64,000 bases of DNA from Nelumbo lutea (lineage: Eukaryota > Streptophyta > Magnoliopsida > Proteales > Nelumbonaceae), in assembly GCA_022828595.1 (NCBI GenBank), contig JAKGHH010000002.1, positions 108,311,254 through 108,375,253 on the forward strand. Direction: 5' to 3'. The notes below the pieces were generated by a model. The model worked only from the letters and a program-made list of their open reading frames with translations, searched no databases and was not told where the DNA came from. How positions within the stretch are numbered: the stretch's first letter is position 1; each line of letters starts with the position of its first letter. The position numbers and the translations under genes were made by a program. Below are positions 32,520-45,495 of this stretch, piece by piece.

Positions 32520-33704
32520 CCGTTCCTTAATCGTTATTGTCTTGTCAAATCTACTTGATTTCTAGTTGGTCATAAGTATCCTTATTAGAGGTATGGGTTC
32601 AAATTACGGAAAGTAGATCTTGACATTATGTGCAAGTGGGTTCTGTGTAATTTGTCACCAACCCACTGACCAGGTCTAGCATGTAGCACCTGGCCCATAT
32701 GTAGGGTTAAAGCTGCATCACCAATAAAAAAGAGAGAATGACAGTTCAGCCCAGCATCAGAATTCTTAGGCTCAAAGTATAGTTGGGGTAGATGCCCCGT
32801 CGAAATTGATGTCAATTCACAGAGGGGCATTGATATATAGAGTGGTGGTATTTAACATTTCGAATTTTTATAGGTTTGCAGAGGGATTCAGAAATCTGCA
32901 ATGGGCCTGTCCATACTTTTCCGTAAAAAAATGGCATTGTCTTGATTAGATGAAAAGAAAACAGTAAATTAGTTATCCGAACCATCAAATGAATTCAACT
33001 AGTGTATTCATTTAAACAGCGCCTTGGTAGGTGATGAAATGAAGATAAATGAAAATATAAATTTTTGTTGATATAGAAATTTATTTAAAAATAAATGAAA
33101 ATAGAAACATTCATGTTATAGAACACCCCTTTAACCTTCGATTAATGTGAAAATAAACCTCTGATCTCCCACCAGTTGGTTCATATAAGGAAAAAATTTG
33201 GAGTTTTATTGTTCAGCTTTTTTTTTTTGATAGATAAACTAAAATAGCATTAAAAAAGAAAGTCTATACAAGTTTGTGATAAGTTCCACCTTACAGAATC
33301 ATCAAATTAGTTCTTAGCTTCCTGCGACAACAGATGAGCAGCCTGATATAACAACTTAGGATTATTTTTCAGGTTTGATAGCCTATGTCATGCATAAGAC
33401 TCTCCCTACGAGGCACGGTTAAGGATATCAGTGAGTTGGGTTTATGTGGTAAACCTGTACTGAATCTACTGATCCAAACCTATGGGCTTTAGGGTCGGGT
33501 CTAGGTTGAAGTAAACCCATTCTAAATCCAACCTACTGTTGATATTGCCGCATTGAAATTTTTGTAAAAGTGAGCTTGGTGGAGGGCAGGGTTCAGGATC
33601 TCCTCTCTAAGTCTCTATTTAACTGGGTCAAGTTGAGTTTGGGTTGAATTGCTTCGAGTGGATTGGAGTTGAGACAAGTCTTTGCCGAATTCATCCTGTT
33701 GACC
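32520..33704. other. Gene-free stretch
   Basis: No gene is seen. AT-rich sequence without a clear repeat structure. Confidence 0.4.
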
Positions 33705-33965
33705 ATGGTTTTCAAAATCGGGCCAGACCAGATGGTCGGACCAGAAAGATTGAGAATCGGTCAGTTGATCGGTTCCAGTTTTCCTTAAAACTGGACTTTT
33801 CATAAAAATTGTTGATTTTGGTCAATAAACCATTGAACCGGGCAATTAACCGTTTGAATGGTTTTGACTGACTTTTTTTCTTTTTTTTTTGTCAGAATAG
33901 GCCAAACCATTCGATTTGAACAGTCAAACCATTCAACCCGATAAATCTCAATAAATCGATTTACT
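33705..33965. mobile_element. GGTTT-ended element with CGGNCC/AACCG subterminal words
   Basis: Starts 'catggttttcaaaatcgggc' and is rich in GGTCGG, ATCGGTC and inverted AACCG, AACCATT words on both sides of a T-rich centre (about 33870-33890). The right boundary is uncertain. It resembles 52228-52552 in word content. Confidence 0.45.
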
Positions 33966-34309
33966 GCCAATCCCAATGCCTCGTTGTCTTGATATCTTGG
34001 TTTTTGGTGCGTTTAGATTCCACATTCGTCCAAGTGCAGCTGCATTAAATAGGACAAGGATCCACTATAGTTGTACATCTCTTGGTGGACCTGTTCCATA
34101 TAACTACTCTGTTTCTTTTATCTTTATCTTAATACACGCATACAACTTTGGTTGGTGGGTGGATCACTCAGTTCTCAAATCTCACTTATAAGGGATTTGG
34201 CTGCATTTATATCAAAGCAGTACTAATTGTTTGGAGTTTGGACTATATTAATGTTAAATGAGTAGCTGTCCTACTTTTTTCGTATCTCAATAAGATCTTC
34301 TTATTCTGA

Positions 34310-34475
34310 TTTCCACTGTAGAGCTATATACATTCAAAAGGTCAAAAACCCACTTCCTATGCATCTATATTTGTATGTGAATGGGCATCAATTCCAGCTA
34401 TCACCTACTCATATGTACTTTGAACCTATAAATTCTGACCCTGGGCTGAATCGTCATTCTCCCTTTTTAATGTAT
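34310..34475 (+). repeat. Dispersed direct repeat, copy 1
   Basis: 'gatttccactg', 'attcaaaaggtcaaaaaccc' and 'ctgaccctgggctgaatc' recur in the same order at 35078-35245. The two copies lie about 770 bp apart and are moderately diverged. Non-coding. Confidence 0.8.
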
Positions 34476-35077
34476 GATGTCTCACTCAAGGTTTAAAATA
34501 TTGATATCAGTACACTCGTTATAAATCATACTCAACCGTTCAAACTCACATTAAATTGATACAAATTAATGGTCACAAATTCCTACTCAACCATTACAAA
34601 TCATATTCAGTGTTATATGTCAATATTCAACCTGCCCAACCAGTAAATAAAACTGTCACTAATTAACTCAAACTAACTTCTGTTTCCTTAATTTCTTGGA
34701 CCAATTTTGCTCATCTTACATATCTATGCCATATAAAATAGATACTTGTTTTGAATTTGATACAATCATAAAAGTTAAATCAGAGTCTCATATCATTAAT
34801 TTATAACTTTGCCCTTTCATCCTTACTTGTGCACGTGTATAGCATGTGCCCCTTAGTCTAGTTTGTATAAATCCTTTATGTTTCTTTCTTGTAATGAGGG
34901 TTTTGTTCGATAAGCAATGTTGGTGAGAAATAAATAATGTATTTCGCCCAACCTGTATTCGTTATTTTGAAATGTCACCCTCTCACCTATATGAATCTCA
35001 AAAAGGCATGTTAGTAAATTAGCTTCCTCTACCAATAAAATTTACGAAGAAGTACGGATAGGCCCAATGCAGATTTC

Positions 35078-35245
35078 TGATTTCCACTGCATAGTTATAA
35101 ATATTCAAAAGGTCAAAAACCCACACTCTATGCACCCATACCCACCTGTAAATTAGCATTAATTCCGATCTAGCACCTACACCAAATGTATTTTGAGCCT
35201 ACAAATACTGACCCTGGGCTGAATCATTATTCTCCCTAAAATTTA
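35078..35245 (+). repeat. Dispersed direct repeat, copy 2
   Basis: Partner of 34310-34475. Each copy is followed by 'attctccct'. A second repeated word set (cataaaagttaaat ... acttgtgcacgtg) occurs near 34765-34840 and again near 36240-36415, so the region is built of interleaved duplications. Confidence 0.8.
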
Positions 35246-35857
35246 ATGGGGAGCATCAAAGTGTTGGAATCCAAAAGTTTAAGGGTCTTTATTGCAAATA
35301 AAAGTTCAAGGGGTTAAGTATCATTACCATCAAAGTATAGGGTGGCATCTATAATTTACCCCAAAAAAGCCAATCCCTCCAAATTAGTTGCTATGCTGCC
35401 ATTGTATTGGTTCGAATGAAAATCCAATGTTGTATTAGCGCTTAAAAGTGGCCTCTAAGCATCATTACTAAACGTAAATCGTCCAATTCTAAGGGTGATA
35501 GTGGGGTGGATTGGGCTAGGCTTACCACCTCTTGGGCCTTGACCCATACGGGTATATGATTTTAAATATATATTAGAAGAGATCCATGTAATGCATGGGC
35601 TGGTGTTAAAAAGTACACATATTCTATACAAGAGTGATTACATTTAATTTCCTAATAAAAATGAAACTCATTTAATTGTGATTGAGTTTAAATAGTTCCA
35701 TGTTTAACTCTTTTTTCTTTTTAAAAATTTAAAAAATAAATAGATAGTTAATTCTAAGGGGTTGGGGAAGCAATATGAGGACGACAGAGAATAAGCTGAC
35801 ATATGAAATTTAGGATAAATTACAAACTGCATTTTAAGCATATAGAATAGATGTATA

Positions 35858-36175
35858 AAATTTAGGGTAAATTACAAACTCCCACTCTGTACCTAGGGGG
35901 TGGAAGCACAATAACTCAGCCCAAAAGAGATATTTGTGATTTAGAATGCTCAATTTTGTCATTTTAATAGCTATTTTTTTTTTCTCCTGGTCCATTGAAT
36001 CTCAAATGGGTAATTTTATAATTTTACCTTCACCATCAACCTTATTAATGGAATATGGGCAAAGTGCTGAAACGCATAATTCATGGGAGTCTTTGTCACG
36101 AAACATAATTTTGGAGGCTAAGTGTTTCACTACCCTCTTTAAGTATAGGGTGGCAGTTTGTAATTTACCCAAAAT
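35858..36175. mobile_element. MITE with long terminal inverted repeats (GGGTAAATTACAAA type)
   Basis: The left end tttagggtaaattacaaac pairs with the right end gtttgtaatttacccaaaa, and the match extends inward through a CACCCTATACTTA-like segment for about 35 bp. Extra isolated ends of the same family lie at 35808-35835 (left type) and 35355-35385 (right type). Non-coding. Confidence 0.75.
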
Positions 36176-37016
36176 ACTTACACTAGTGATATTTGCATTG
36201 TTTCCATGAGAAGTGAATATTTGTCTTGGTTTTCATGCAAGTTATAAAAGTTAAATCCAATATCATATATGATTAATACTTGTGCATGTGCATAATATAT
36301 GCTATTACGCTAGTAATATATAAAGCATATTCTTGCTTTAGTTTTGGTGTAGGTCATAAAAATTAAAATTGATAAATATAATATTAATTTATATCTTTAC
36401 CTTTACTTGTACACGTACGCTAATGATATATAATATATCATATATAGTGTACTTTTATGATACTCACATTTTTTCGGTATCATAATTAAACCCATTATAT
36501 CTATCATATTTATGATGTGGGCCTTGTGGGGATAGAGGAATAGAGCAGGGTGCATGTGAAGTCCTATGGATATATGCGAGGTTGAGCTCATGCCTCGTAT
36601 TTTAGAGGGACCATCCAAATTATTGCATCATCGATTATAACAATGCGGATCCGCTTATAAATAATTGCCCCTAAATTGGATTCTCGTCAGCTCAATTTGG
36701 TAGGAGTATAAATACAAAATTGTAGTGCAAAACTTTGTATTTTACATATTTGAATTTATATTCTTCAAGGGAAAATGATCAAGTCAACTGAAATTGAGGT
36801 AGATTTGAGATGGATGTGGGTAGTGCGTAGTGATTGTAGAATTCAAATATGCTCCTCGTAGAGTGTTCATCACACCAGCAACCTCAACATGTTTCAACCA
36901 TGCATTAAAAATATCTATCCATGAATGACAACATACAAATACGGAAGAGGTTTCTAATGCAAGGATGGTGTGAAGAGCAAATCCGGTTTACTGACTGTGA
37001 GTGACACAATCATTAT
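36176..37016. other. Gene-free stretch
   Basis: AT-rich. Contains the second copy of the cataaaagttaaat/acttgtgcatgtg repeat. No gene is seen. Confidence 0.4.
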
Positions 37017-37599
37017 AATTATTAGGGTTGTTCACGGATCGGGTTGGGTCGGTTTACTGAGGTTTTTCCAACCGACCTGACCTGGTTGGATACCTGAGAT
37101 GGAAACCGAAACCAACCCAGTGTTAAGCAAAACCGACCTGATCAGTTTGAATCGGGTTGGGTCGGTTTGGGTCGATTTTGGCTCTATGTTCATCCATGCC
37201 CCCATGGCCCATGTTCTTGTGTGGTGCAAGTTTGGGTTGTTAGATATTTCGGTTTTATGTAAAATTGAAATATCTTTATTTAATAGTTTTAAATATAAAA
37301 TATATTTAAATTAAAATTGAAATATATATTTAAATAGATTAGGTTGATTTAATTTTAAATCGAAATATATATTTAAATAGATTATATTTAAATAGTTAAG
37401 TAGGAACTAAGTCGGTTCGGGTCAGGTCGATTTCGATTTTCACACAAAAAAAACCAAAACTAACTCGAACCATTGGTTTATGAATTTGTACAACCCGAAA
37501 CCGACCGGTGCTGATGAAAACCTGGCCAACTCGGGTTGGATCGGTCCGGATTGGTCGATTTGATTGGGTTGGGCCTTCTTATGAACAACCCTAATAATT
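37017..37599. mobile_element. Inverted-repeat element with perfect 18-bp termini
   Basis: aattattagggttgttca at 37017-37034 is exactly inverted at 37582-37599. Subterminal regions repeat GGGTTGGGTCGGTTT-like words on the left and their relatives on the right, around an AT-rich core (37260-37400). Non-coding, 583 bp. Part of the terminal match may be a target-site palindrome. Confidence 0.85.
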
Positions 37600-37778
37600 A
37601 CTTCTCAAATACCTATAGCTTGCGCTAATAAATGCCAAAAACAATTTAGTGGATAAAGTTTTCTCCTAAGAATGGGTAGACTGATCAGGGTTGGTGTTTC
37701 CTTCTCAAGACTGATACTTTCATTGGTTGGAGGATCAGAAATACCAAACCAAAGACCAAAATTAAATCAGTTGATGAA

Positions 37779-37943
37779 CAGTCAAATTCACATCTGCACC
37801 CCACCGAGGGTGCCCCACAATACATCCCAACTATGTATTGGGAACATCTCCTGTACTTGCTCCCAATACACGGCTGGGATGTGCTGTGGGGCACTTGTGG
37901 GGCACTCTCTGTGCGTTGGGGCACAGATGTGAATTCTGAACTG
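37779..37943. mobile_element. Hairpin MITE
   Basis: Arms: cagt-caaattcacatctg with accccac...gtgccccaca on the left, and tgtggggcac...gcacagatgtgaatt on the right. The apex carries 'attgggaacatctcctgtac', nearly the same as the apex of 32374-32519, though the arms differ. Confidence 0.8.
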
Positions 37944-38335
37944 TCGGATTTCAGATTCCAACCAGGTGGTTGGGCTGAGTTGTTCTTTGTTTTCCAAAGA
38001 ATTGTCAAGTGTCATGATCAGTGTTTTTAACCTCTTCTTGGCCTGGTTCATTGTACTAGTAAATCCTATCACACCGTTTCCAATCAGCCTCTAAGCTGTC
38101 ATATTACCAAAAAAGCAATAGAGAAGTACACTGCAAAATCCATGGTCATGATTCATTCCACCTGTACGGTGGGGTTAAAAATTCTGAGGTGGGAGAACAG
38201 TCATTCTCCCAAAAAAACAATGACTCAGTCAATGATCCTAAGACGGTTGGATGTTGATATCATAAAACTGGGATCCATGTCTGCATCATAAGACTGGGAC
38301 CCATCATTTTTTTCCATATGACCCACCATATTTTT

Positions 38336-38846
38336 GGGTAAATTGTTAAAATCCTCCCCCTAACAAGTTTGGTAATTGCAATCACTTTTCCTAAACTTTT
38401 TAACACAGTTGCAAGCAGGTCCACTCCATTAGAATTTTCTAACAAAAGTCATACATGAAAATGTCCAAAATATCCTTGCAAATTACTTTTGACCAAATTA
38501 TTTATTTTTCAAATTTTCTCTTCATATCAACCGCTGCCCCAAACCCTTCCAATCTCTTTTAGGAGATTGATTTATTTTCTAAATGTGCCCTTTAAATCAC
38601 TCAAGGGTAAAGCAGTAACTTTAATTTCTCTCTTTTTTGTTGTTAATAAAGTTTGTATATCTAACCTCAACAATAACTGCATGGGTATATTGGACAATTT
38701 TTGTACCTTTTGTTAGAGGATTCTAATAGATGGGGGTCTACTTGCAACTATGTCAGAAAGTTTATGAGAGGTAATTACAATTACTAAACTTCATGAGATT
38801 TTCAGCAACCATCAGAATCTTTAGGGGAGGTTCCCACAATTTACTC
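38336..38846. mobile_element. Inverted-repeat element (GGGTAAATTGT ends)
   Basis: The left end gggtaaattgttaaaatcct is inverted at the right end (ttcccacaatttactc). An inner pair, ttggtaattgcaat and attacaattactaaac, is also inverted. About 510 bp, non-coding. Confidence 0.65.
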
Positions 38847-41277
38847 TATACTTTTTTGTTCATAGGACCCACCATATATGAGATAGGACACAGATAATAT
38901 TGGAACGGTTTTTTATTGGAAGCAGATCTAAACCCATTATCCCTATAGAAGATTAGAGAGACTTGCAATGTATGCATGGTTCATGTGTTGTTACCATCAA
39001 AGTGTAGGATGAGTTTGCATCAGGTGTCAATACACGGTCCCAACAACATCCCAACCAGTCATTACAAGTATACATAGGGAAGGTCTCCCCATGAATGATA
39101 AAGGAGGTATTCCTAATATACGGGCTGTAGTGGCACATTGGGACAGTATTGGAAGCGTTTTATTGGTATCAGATCCTCGTAGAACCACATGCTCTTTGTG
39201 GTATGGGTAGTGGGTCTCATTTTCTCCCTCCTCTTCCCCAACCTTGATTCCTCTATGACGTGTAATAAATAATACAAAAAAAAATATCTCTACATGAATG
39301 ATACAAAATATAAGTACAAGAAATATTCTCAATGTATAGTTGTAGTGTCTTGTGGGTAATTGTTGATAGCTATACTCCTTTTAAGCACCCAATAACATAT
39401 TTTTTTATTGATTGTCCTTATTGTCAATGAGAGTTTCAACAAAATTAAGTGTTTATTTATTTATTTTTCTTTCAACTTTGATTTTTATGCATTATTTAAT
39501 ATTTAATTAATCATTGATAATAATGATTAATCACCAATGAAATGAAGTATATTTCATTTTCATTTTTATATCTATTTAATTAATCATTTAATAATTTGTT
39601 TTTCTAACAACATGATTTTAGAAAATTAGTAAAATTTCAAAAAACACAATAGCACAATTTATAGATTGATCGAAAACATAACACCTATTCAAATTGAACC
39701 TGAATTCTTCTGTACATGCCAAAAGAATATCCTTTTCGTGCATAATATCCTTTTATTTTTTTGGTATGCACGATAATGAATATGGTCCAATTCAATATAT
39801 GATTCGAATTCAAATTCTTTTGTGCATACCAAGAACATGATCATCCTTATGCAAAAAATGAAATAAATTTCTTACATTATGCACTAAAGTGTTCAAGAAT
39901 CAATAATAAAAAGAATTGGTATGTGAGGAAAAGTGATAATATATATACTTCTTCATGAGTTCATCTCTTAATCTATATAGGGTTTGAGATTAATTATATT
40001 TTGTGATACTAATCTAATTTTTATATATGGTGTATGTATAAATTATGTTCCCTTTTGATTCATTTGGTACTTTGGAAATTTGACATATTGTACTCAAATT
40101 AATCTCTATTTAAAGAATGAAATATGAGTTAAGAGTGACTCTTTTTGAAGTTAAATATTTTTAATTTCAAAGAATGATGTTGCAAGGAAGGGGCCTTTTG
40201 CACACACTTTACACTAAGGAGGAGGTGCTAGGCCAACTTGTGCAATCTAACATATAACAGTGTATGTGTATGGATGGGGAAAGGATATTTGAACCAACCC
40301 CTATTCAAACATTTTGTCAAACAAGTTAGAGTTAGTTGCATTTTTCAATTGAAACGGATTTACACGTGTGTTAGCAACAATTAATAGGGCATAAAAGGGT
40401 AAAACATGATTTTTATAAATTTAAGGCTATGACGGGATAAACTTTTACTTTGGTAAAAGTGTCAAAGTACAAAGTACATATAAAACTTTTACCTTGAAAT
40501 TAGTTTAGATGAAAATTAAATTGTGTAAAATATGTTTTTCAAAATAAAAGTACCATTTATCATTTGGAAAAAGCATAATATTAAACATGTGTAAGTGAAA
40601 TGTGGATAAAAAAATGTGTAAAATATGCTTTTCAAAATAAAAGTACCATTTATCATTTGGAAAAAGCATAATATTAAACACTTGTAAGTGACATGTGGCT
40701 ATTACATGTCAATGACACATACAATTGTGATATGTGATAGTCATATAATACTAATAACATGTGTCAACTTCTTCTGTTATGTAGCGCATGGTAATAAAAA
40801 AACAATTATATGTATAATTACACACTGCCGGAGGGGGCTTGTGCTAAGCATAGGCCATAAAAACATTAAAAATGCAAGGCTATATGTAAAAGCATTCAAA
40901 TTATCTATTATAATTTTTATAATTTCATTCAATTCATTTGGGAAATATTATAGCTCCATTTGTTGAAAATGTTTGTAAGTGATTAGTTATCTAAATTCAT
41001 TGGCAAAAATGTGTTAACTAATATGCATCATATATTTTAGTGTACTTGTGTGAACAATAGGGTTTATAGTGAATTACATATTAAAATATAGTTGAGTTTA
41101 ATAACAATAATTTTCTTAACAAAAATTCGACATTCTTGCATCAACTAGGAAATAGTAACGGGAAACCAATGATTATCCTCTCTTATTCATAAACAGCATC
41201 AAAATAATATAGATGGTTTTAGGCCTTGAATACATTTATGCTCCTTTTATGCTTAGTAATGAATAACCTACCATCTT
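38847..41277. other. Gene-free AT-rich stretch
   Basis: No gene is recognised. It includes a degenerate hairpin-like segment at 39017-39155 and the tandem duplication at 40522-40707. Confidence 0.4.
40522..40707 (+). repeat. 93-bp tandem duplication
   Basis: 'tgtgtaaaatatg' with 'accatttatcatttggaaaa' recurs 93 bp later (40522 and 40615) with only a few differences. Confidence 0.9.
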
Positions 41278-41444
41278 TTTTTTTTTTTTTTGATAATTGA
41301 AATGTGAATTCATTAAGCAAAGAGAATAATTTGTTACATGCATCTTGGAGAATCGTGAAGTGTAGGCTCTCCTAGATATTACAGTGAAACAAGAAAAAAC
41401 AATAATAAATTATAAACTTGCCCAAAAAAAGCTCTTCCCTAGAA

Positions 41445-41600
41445 TCCCCTTATTTAGCAAGACAGTCAACAAAAGCATTTGCCAACTTGACACATGTTAA
41501 CCATTTAATTTTTTTCATAAGATGCCTATAGCTCCAAGTAGCTAAATCGGGGTTGTGTTGGCCTTACCCAACACACAATACACTACAACTAGAGGTGTAT
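41445..41600 (-). pseudogene. C-terminal end of the LINE RNase H
   Basis: Minus strand: VLGKANTTP, RHLMKKIKWLTCVKLANAFV and DCLAK followed by TAA, the usual end of the plant LINE RNase H (ANAxADxLAK). The LINE 3' untranslated region and poly(A) follow to 41278. Confidence 0.8.
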
Positions 41601-41604
41601 CATA

Positions 41605-42815
41605 CTAGTCATGTGTATCGGATCGATACGGGTGCATATCACCTTGTACCAATACGTATCGGTCCGATACCAAGCAATACAGACCGACACGAGTGAGTAC
41701 ATGCATACTTGTTTATTAAAATTAAAGGCACTCGGGTGACTCAAACCTGAGTACCCCAAGATGGGAAGCACATTTAAGGCAACTCATAAACCATTTAGGC
41801 AACTCCACACTTATGTAAATATTTAAAATAAAATAACATTTATTACATATAGCATGTAAAATAATACATGTAATTCAAATAAATAGCACATTTATGTTTA
41901 ACAATTTTAACTAAAAATTGTAAAGAATAATTTTCAAAATTGATATTTTATAAACCTATGGAAATAATCTATCAAATTTACATAAAAACAAAAAGATGAT
42001 TTTTATCTCTAGAAATTTATGCAAATAAAATATTAATAATAAAATCATTATTTTAATACTTAAAATTAATATATATATATATAATAAATTATAAATTAAT
42101 TAATATTTTAATTTACATTACATTAAATAACAACATATTAAAAAAATGTTTAGAAAATATTTGAGAGTATAATATTAAATAGAATCTATCAACTCTATTA
42201 ATCAACATTTATACCAAAAAATGATTTTTAATTTTAGAAAAAGAAACTATAGAAACAAATCTATCAATAATGTAATAATTATAATAGTAGTTAAAATTTT
42301 GCATATTATATCTTAGAAATTTTAACAGATTTGATATATTTTAAATTCAACTTATATTTTTTTATAAATTATTAATTGATATTCTAGTTTACTTTGAGAA
42401 TTTAATATTTAGTTGAGTTTTTTTGTTAAAGTAAAAAACTAAAAATAGTAAAACAGAAAATAATTAATATAATAATTAAAATATAATATATGCATATCTT
42501 ATGTGTCACGGGCTCTTGATTGATGCATTATCAATAAAATTGTGTAATATTTATCATTTTTCTATATTAATTGTAATATATTTTATCATATATACCGTTA
42601 AAATATACATTTCCTTTGTATTTATACATTATTTGCGACTATTTGATTTTAAATTTAGTGTTATTAATATATTTATGGAATTTGTATGTGTTTCTCCAGG
42701 ATATCTAAGCGTTTCCATTTTTTTCGTCCATATTCATGTGTTTCCAAAACGTATCCATATCTGCATCCAAATTGTCCGATATGATACTCAATACCGATAC
42801 TTTGATCCTTTATCC
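41605..42815. mobile_element. Element with GTATCGG subterminal motif, inserted in LINE RNase H
   Basis: The left end carries GTATCGGATCGATACGGG and GTATCGGTCCGATACC words. The right end carries the inverse, CCGATATGATACTC and ACCGATACTTTG. The interior of about 1 kb is extremely AT-rich and non-coding. On both sides LINE RNase H resumes: AELLVAI above 42840, and VLGKANTTP then KLANAFVDCLAK at about 41455-41590. Exact ends and target duplication were not resolved. Confidence 0.65.
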
Positions 42816-42839
42816 CAAGTTGGTCGGCGATCTGAATTT

Positions 42840-45490
42840 CTTGTATAGCAACCAACAGCTCAGCCCTTGTAGAATCACCTACTCCCACCGGGCCTAAAAA
42901 CAATGATAAAATCTTGCTATCCTTAGTTCTTAAGACTCCTTTAATCCCTGACAATCCTGGATTGCCTCGACTACTCCCATCAAATTTCAATTTGATAAAA
43001 CCTTCTAAGGGAGGTATCCAAATTGTTGCAAACTTATTTTCTTGAATGGACAAATTAGCCATTGCAGTCCACCTTCTCCAAAAATCCACAAAGGAAAATG
43101 GAGAAAAGGATTCTAAGGTTCTCAGCCAGTGTATAGCTCTAGTAAAGATACACTCCTTTACTGTCGGAAGGGCTCTCTCCTTGTCAAGAAAGATTCTAGA
43201 ATTCCTTTCTTCCCTAATAGTCCATAGTGTGGCTTCTCTTATGCATCTCCACATGCATTTCCCTTTTTTGCTGCCCAAACGAAGGTAGACGAGCTAAACA
43301 ACAAATTGACTTCCGATGGCAGAATCCACCTGCAATCAAACAAATCAAAAATCCAATCCCACAGAGCTGCAGCAAAGGGGCAAGAGATTAATAAGTGGTA
43401 GAAATCCTCACTATGGGCTTTGCACAAAATACACCAGCTTGGATAAAGACACAAAAAGAACTTCTCTTTTGCAAGTTTTCCAAGGTATTGAAATTACCAT
43501 GGCACACCTCCCAACAAAAGACAGCTATCTTAGGGGGAATAGGTTTGGTCCAAACTTCTCGTATAGGGAAAGACCCAAGCACATCACTAGAACAAAGGGA
43601 TTTAAAAAAATAACACAAAAAATATCCTTAAGGAGTAGGGTTCCACACTCTCTTATTAGGGGAAGAAGGGCCTAAACAAACATTGCCAAGAGTAGAAAGC
43701 AACTTGGTGACACAAGGAAGTTCAGCCTCCCGTAAACCTCTATGAAAACCAAAATCCCAATTCAAAGAAATAGGGAGGACTAGAGGGGAGAGGAAAGAGG
43801 AAATAGGCTCTTTTTATAAAGGGAAGAGAGTAAAGAAAGAGGAAAAGGTCTTTGAAAGACAAGTTACCCACCCAAGTATCTTTCCAAAACAAAACTACAT
43901 TTCCTAAACAAGCATCATACCTTACACATTGAAGAAAATTTGGGAAGAATGCCATGTATTGCCTTCCAAGGAGTTGATAGAGTAGACGGATGAGATACTC
44001 TGGCATCCCAACCTAAATCGGAACATCCATGAATGCTACCCACCACCCCATGCCACAAGCTTTCTCTCTCCATCGGCCATCTCCACAACCACTTTCCCAA
44101 CAAGGTCTCATTTTTAAGAATCGAATTCCCTAAACCTAGCCCTCTCTCTCTTTACTCTGACTCACTATCTCCCAACTAATTAGATGATCCATTCTTTCAA
44201 CCCCTGGTTCCATAGGAAATCCCTCATCAACTTTTCCAATTTTCTAGCCTCCCTAGAGGGGATCCTAAAAATGAAGAGGAAGTACACCAAGAGATTAGTA
44301 AGTATGGCCCTGATCAAAGTTACCCTTCCCCCCCAAGGAAATGCAGTTCTTTTTCCAAGTTGCTAATCCTTTTTCAAATCTCTTACAACTAGATTCCAGA
44401 AGCTACTTTCCTTAAGATTCCCACCCAAAGGTAAACCCAAATAATTCAATGGTCAGGATGCCATGGAACATCCCAAGTAAGTAGCAATGACTCGACCTCA
44501 ATATCCTAAAAAAGGACACCTACCACACAACTCTTTTCAAAATTGACTTTAAGGTTGGAAACACTTTCAAAACCAGTTATTAGGTCCTTAAGGTTACTTA
44601 CACACCTCAAAACACTTCATTCACAAAAAAAATTATAACATCATTTGCAAATTGAAGGTGGGTTACTGAACATTGTTTCTACCAATCTTCCAGTCGCTTA
44701 TTACCTCCTCCCTATCTACAATGAAAATCCGTCTACTAATCATATCTGCCACCAACCTGAAAAGGAAAGGGGAGAGTGATCCTTCTCTTAAACCCTTACA
44801 GGCTAGAAAAAAGTCTCTTACTACTCCATTGACTAGTACAGAATAATGAGCCAAAGTTAGACATCCAGAGATCCAATAACACCATCCTTCCCTAAAACCA
44901 TAAAGCCTTAGTATCTTTAAGAAGAAGCTCCAGTCCACCAAGTCATATGCCTTTCAAGTATCCAATTTATAGGCAAAACCTCATCTCACAGATCTCCTCA
45001 TGTCCTCTACACACTCATTTGCTATTAGGATTTGATCGGTAATTTGCCTACCTTGTACAAAAGCTCCTTGAGTGTGGTTAATAAGGGATGGTAAGACCCT
45101 TTTGATCCTCAAAGAAAACACTTTTTCTAAAATTTTGTAAATACTAGTCACCAAATTGATGGGCTTGTAGTCTTTAGGTTGCTTGGCATCAATCTTTTTA
45201 GGAATAAGGGCTAGGAAAGTGGCACTAACTCTAGAGATGATAATATGTCTTTCTCCAAACTCCTTGAAAACTGCAAACAAATCCTCCTTAATTATCTCCC
45301 AACAATCCTAATAGAATGCCGAGGTAAAACCATATAGTCCTGGAGCTTTTAATCTATCCATGGAAAAGACTGGTTGTTTTATTTCTCCTCGCTCAAAATC
45401 TCTTTCCAACCATCTCACGTTGTTTTCCTCCAAACTAGCCCAATTTAGGTTCATTTTTCTTAATAATGATGCACAAAAAGAATAATACAA
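42840..45490 (-). pseudogene. LINE reverse transcriptase, zinc-binding region and RNase H start
   Basis: Minus-strand pieces: LERDFERGEIKQPVFSMDRL, ATFLALIPKKIDAKQPKDYK, THTQGAFVQGRQITDQ-like RT motifs, KAYDLVDWSFFLKILRLYGF, then the active-site region near 44640-44651. There the expected FADD reads F-A-N-D, so a catalytic aspartate is lost. A zf-RVT region (KPIPPKIAVFCWEVCHG; CILCKAHSEDFYHLLISCPF) and an RNase H start (LKFDGSSRGNPGLSGIKGV, STRAELLVAI) follow. Several frameshifts and stops occur. It is dead as an enzyme. Confidence 0.88.
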
Positions 45491-45495
45491 GTGTG

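Larger units (their letters stand above)
41278..45495 (-). mobile_element. 5'-truncated L1-type LINE with a nested insertion
   Basis: Read on the minus strand from about 45495: reverse transcriptase, zinc-binding region, RNase H and a poly(A) tail (plus-strand T run 41278-41291). ORF1 and the endonuclease domain are missing, as usual for 5'-truncated copies. A 1.2-kb element (about 41605-42815) splits the RNase H. Confidence 0.85.

Noticed and set aside
42501..42848. 115-codon + strand open frame
   Set aside because: AT-rich interior and right end of an inserted element; no coding character.
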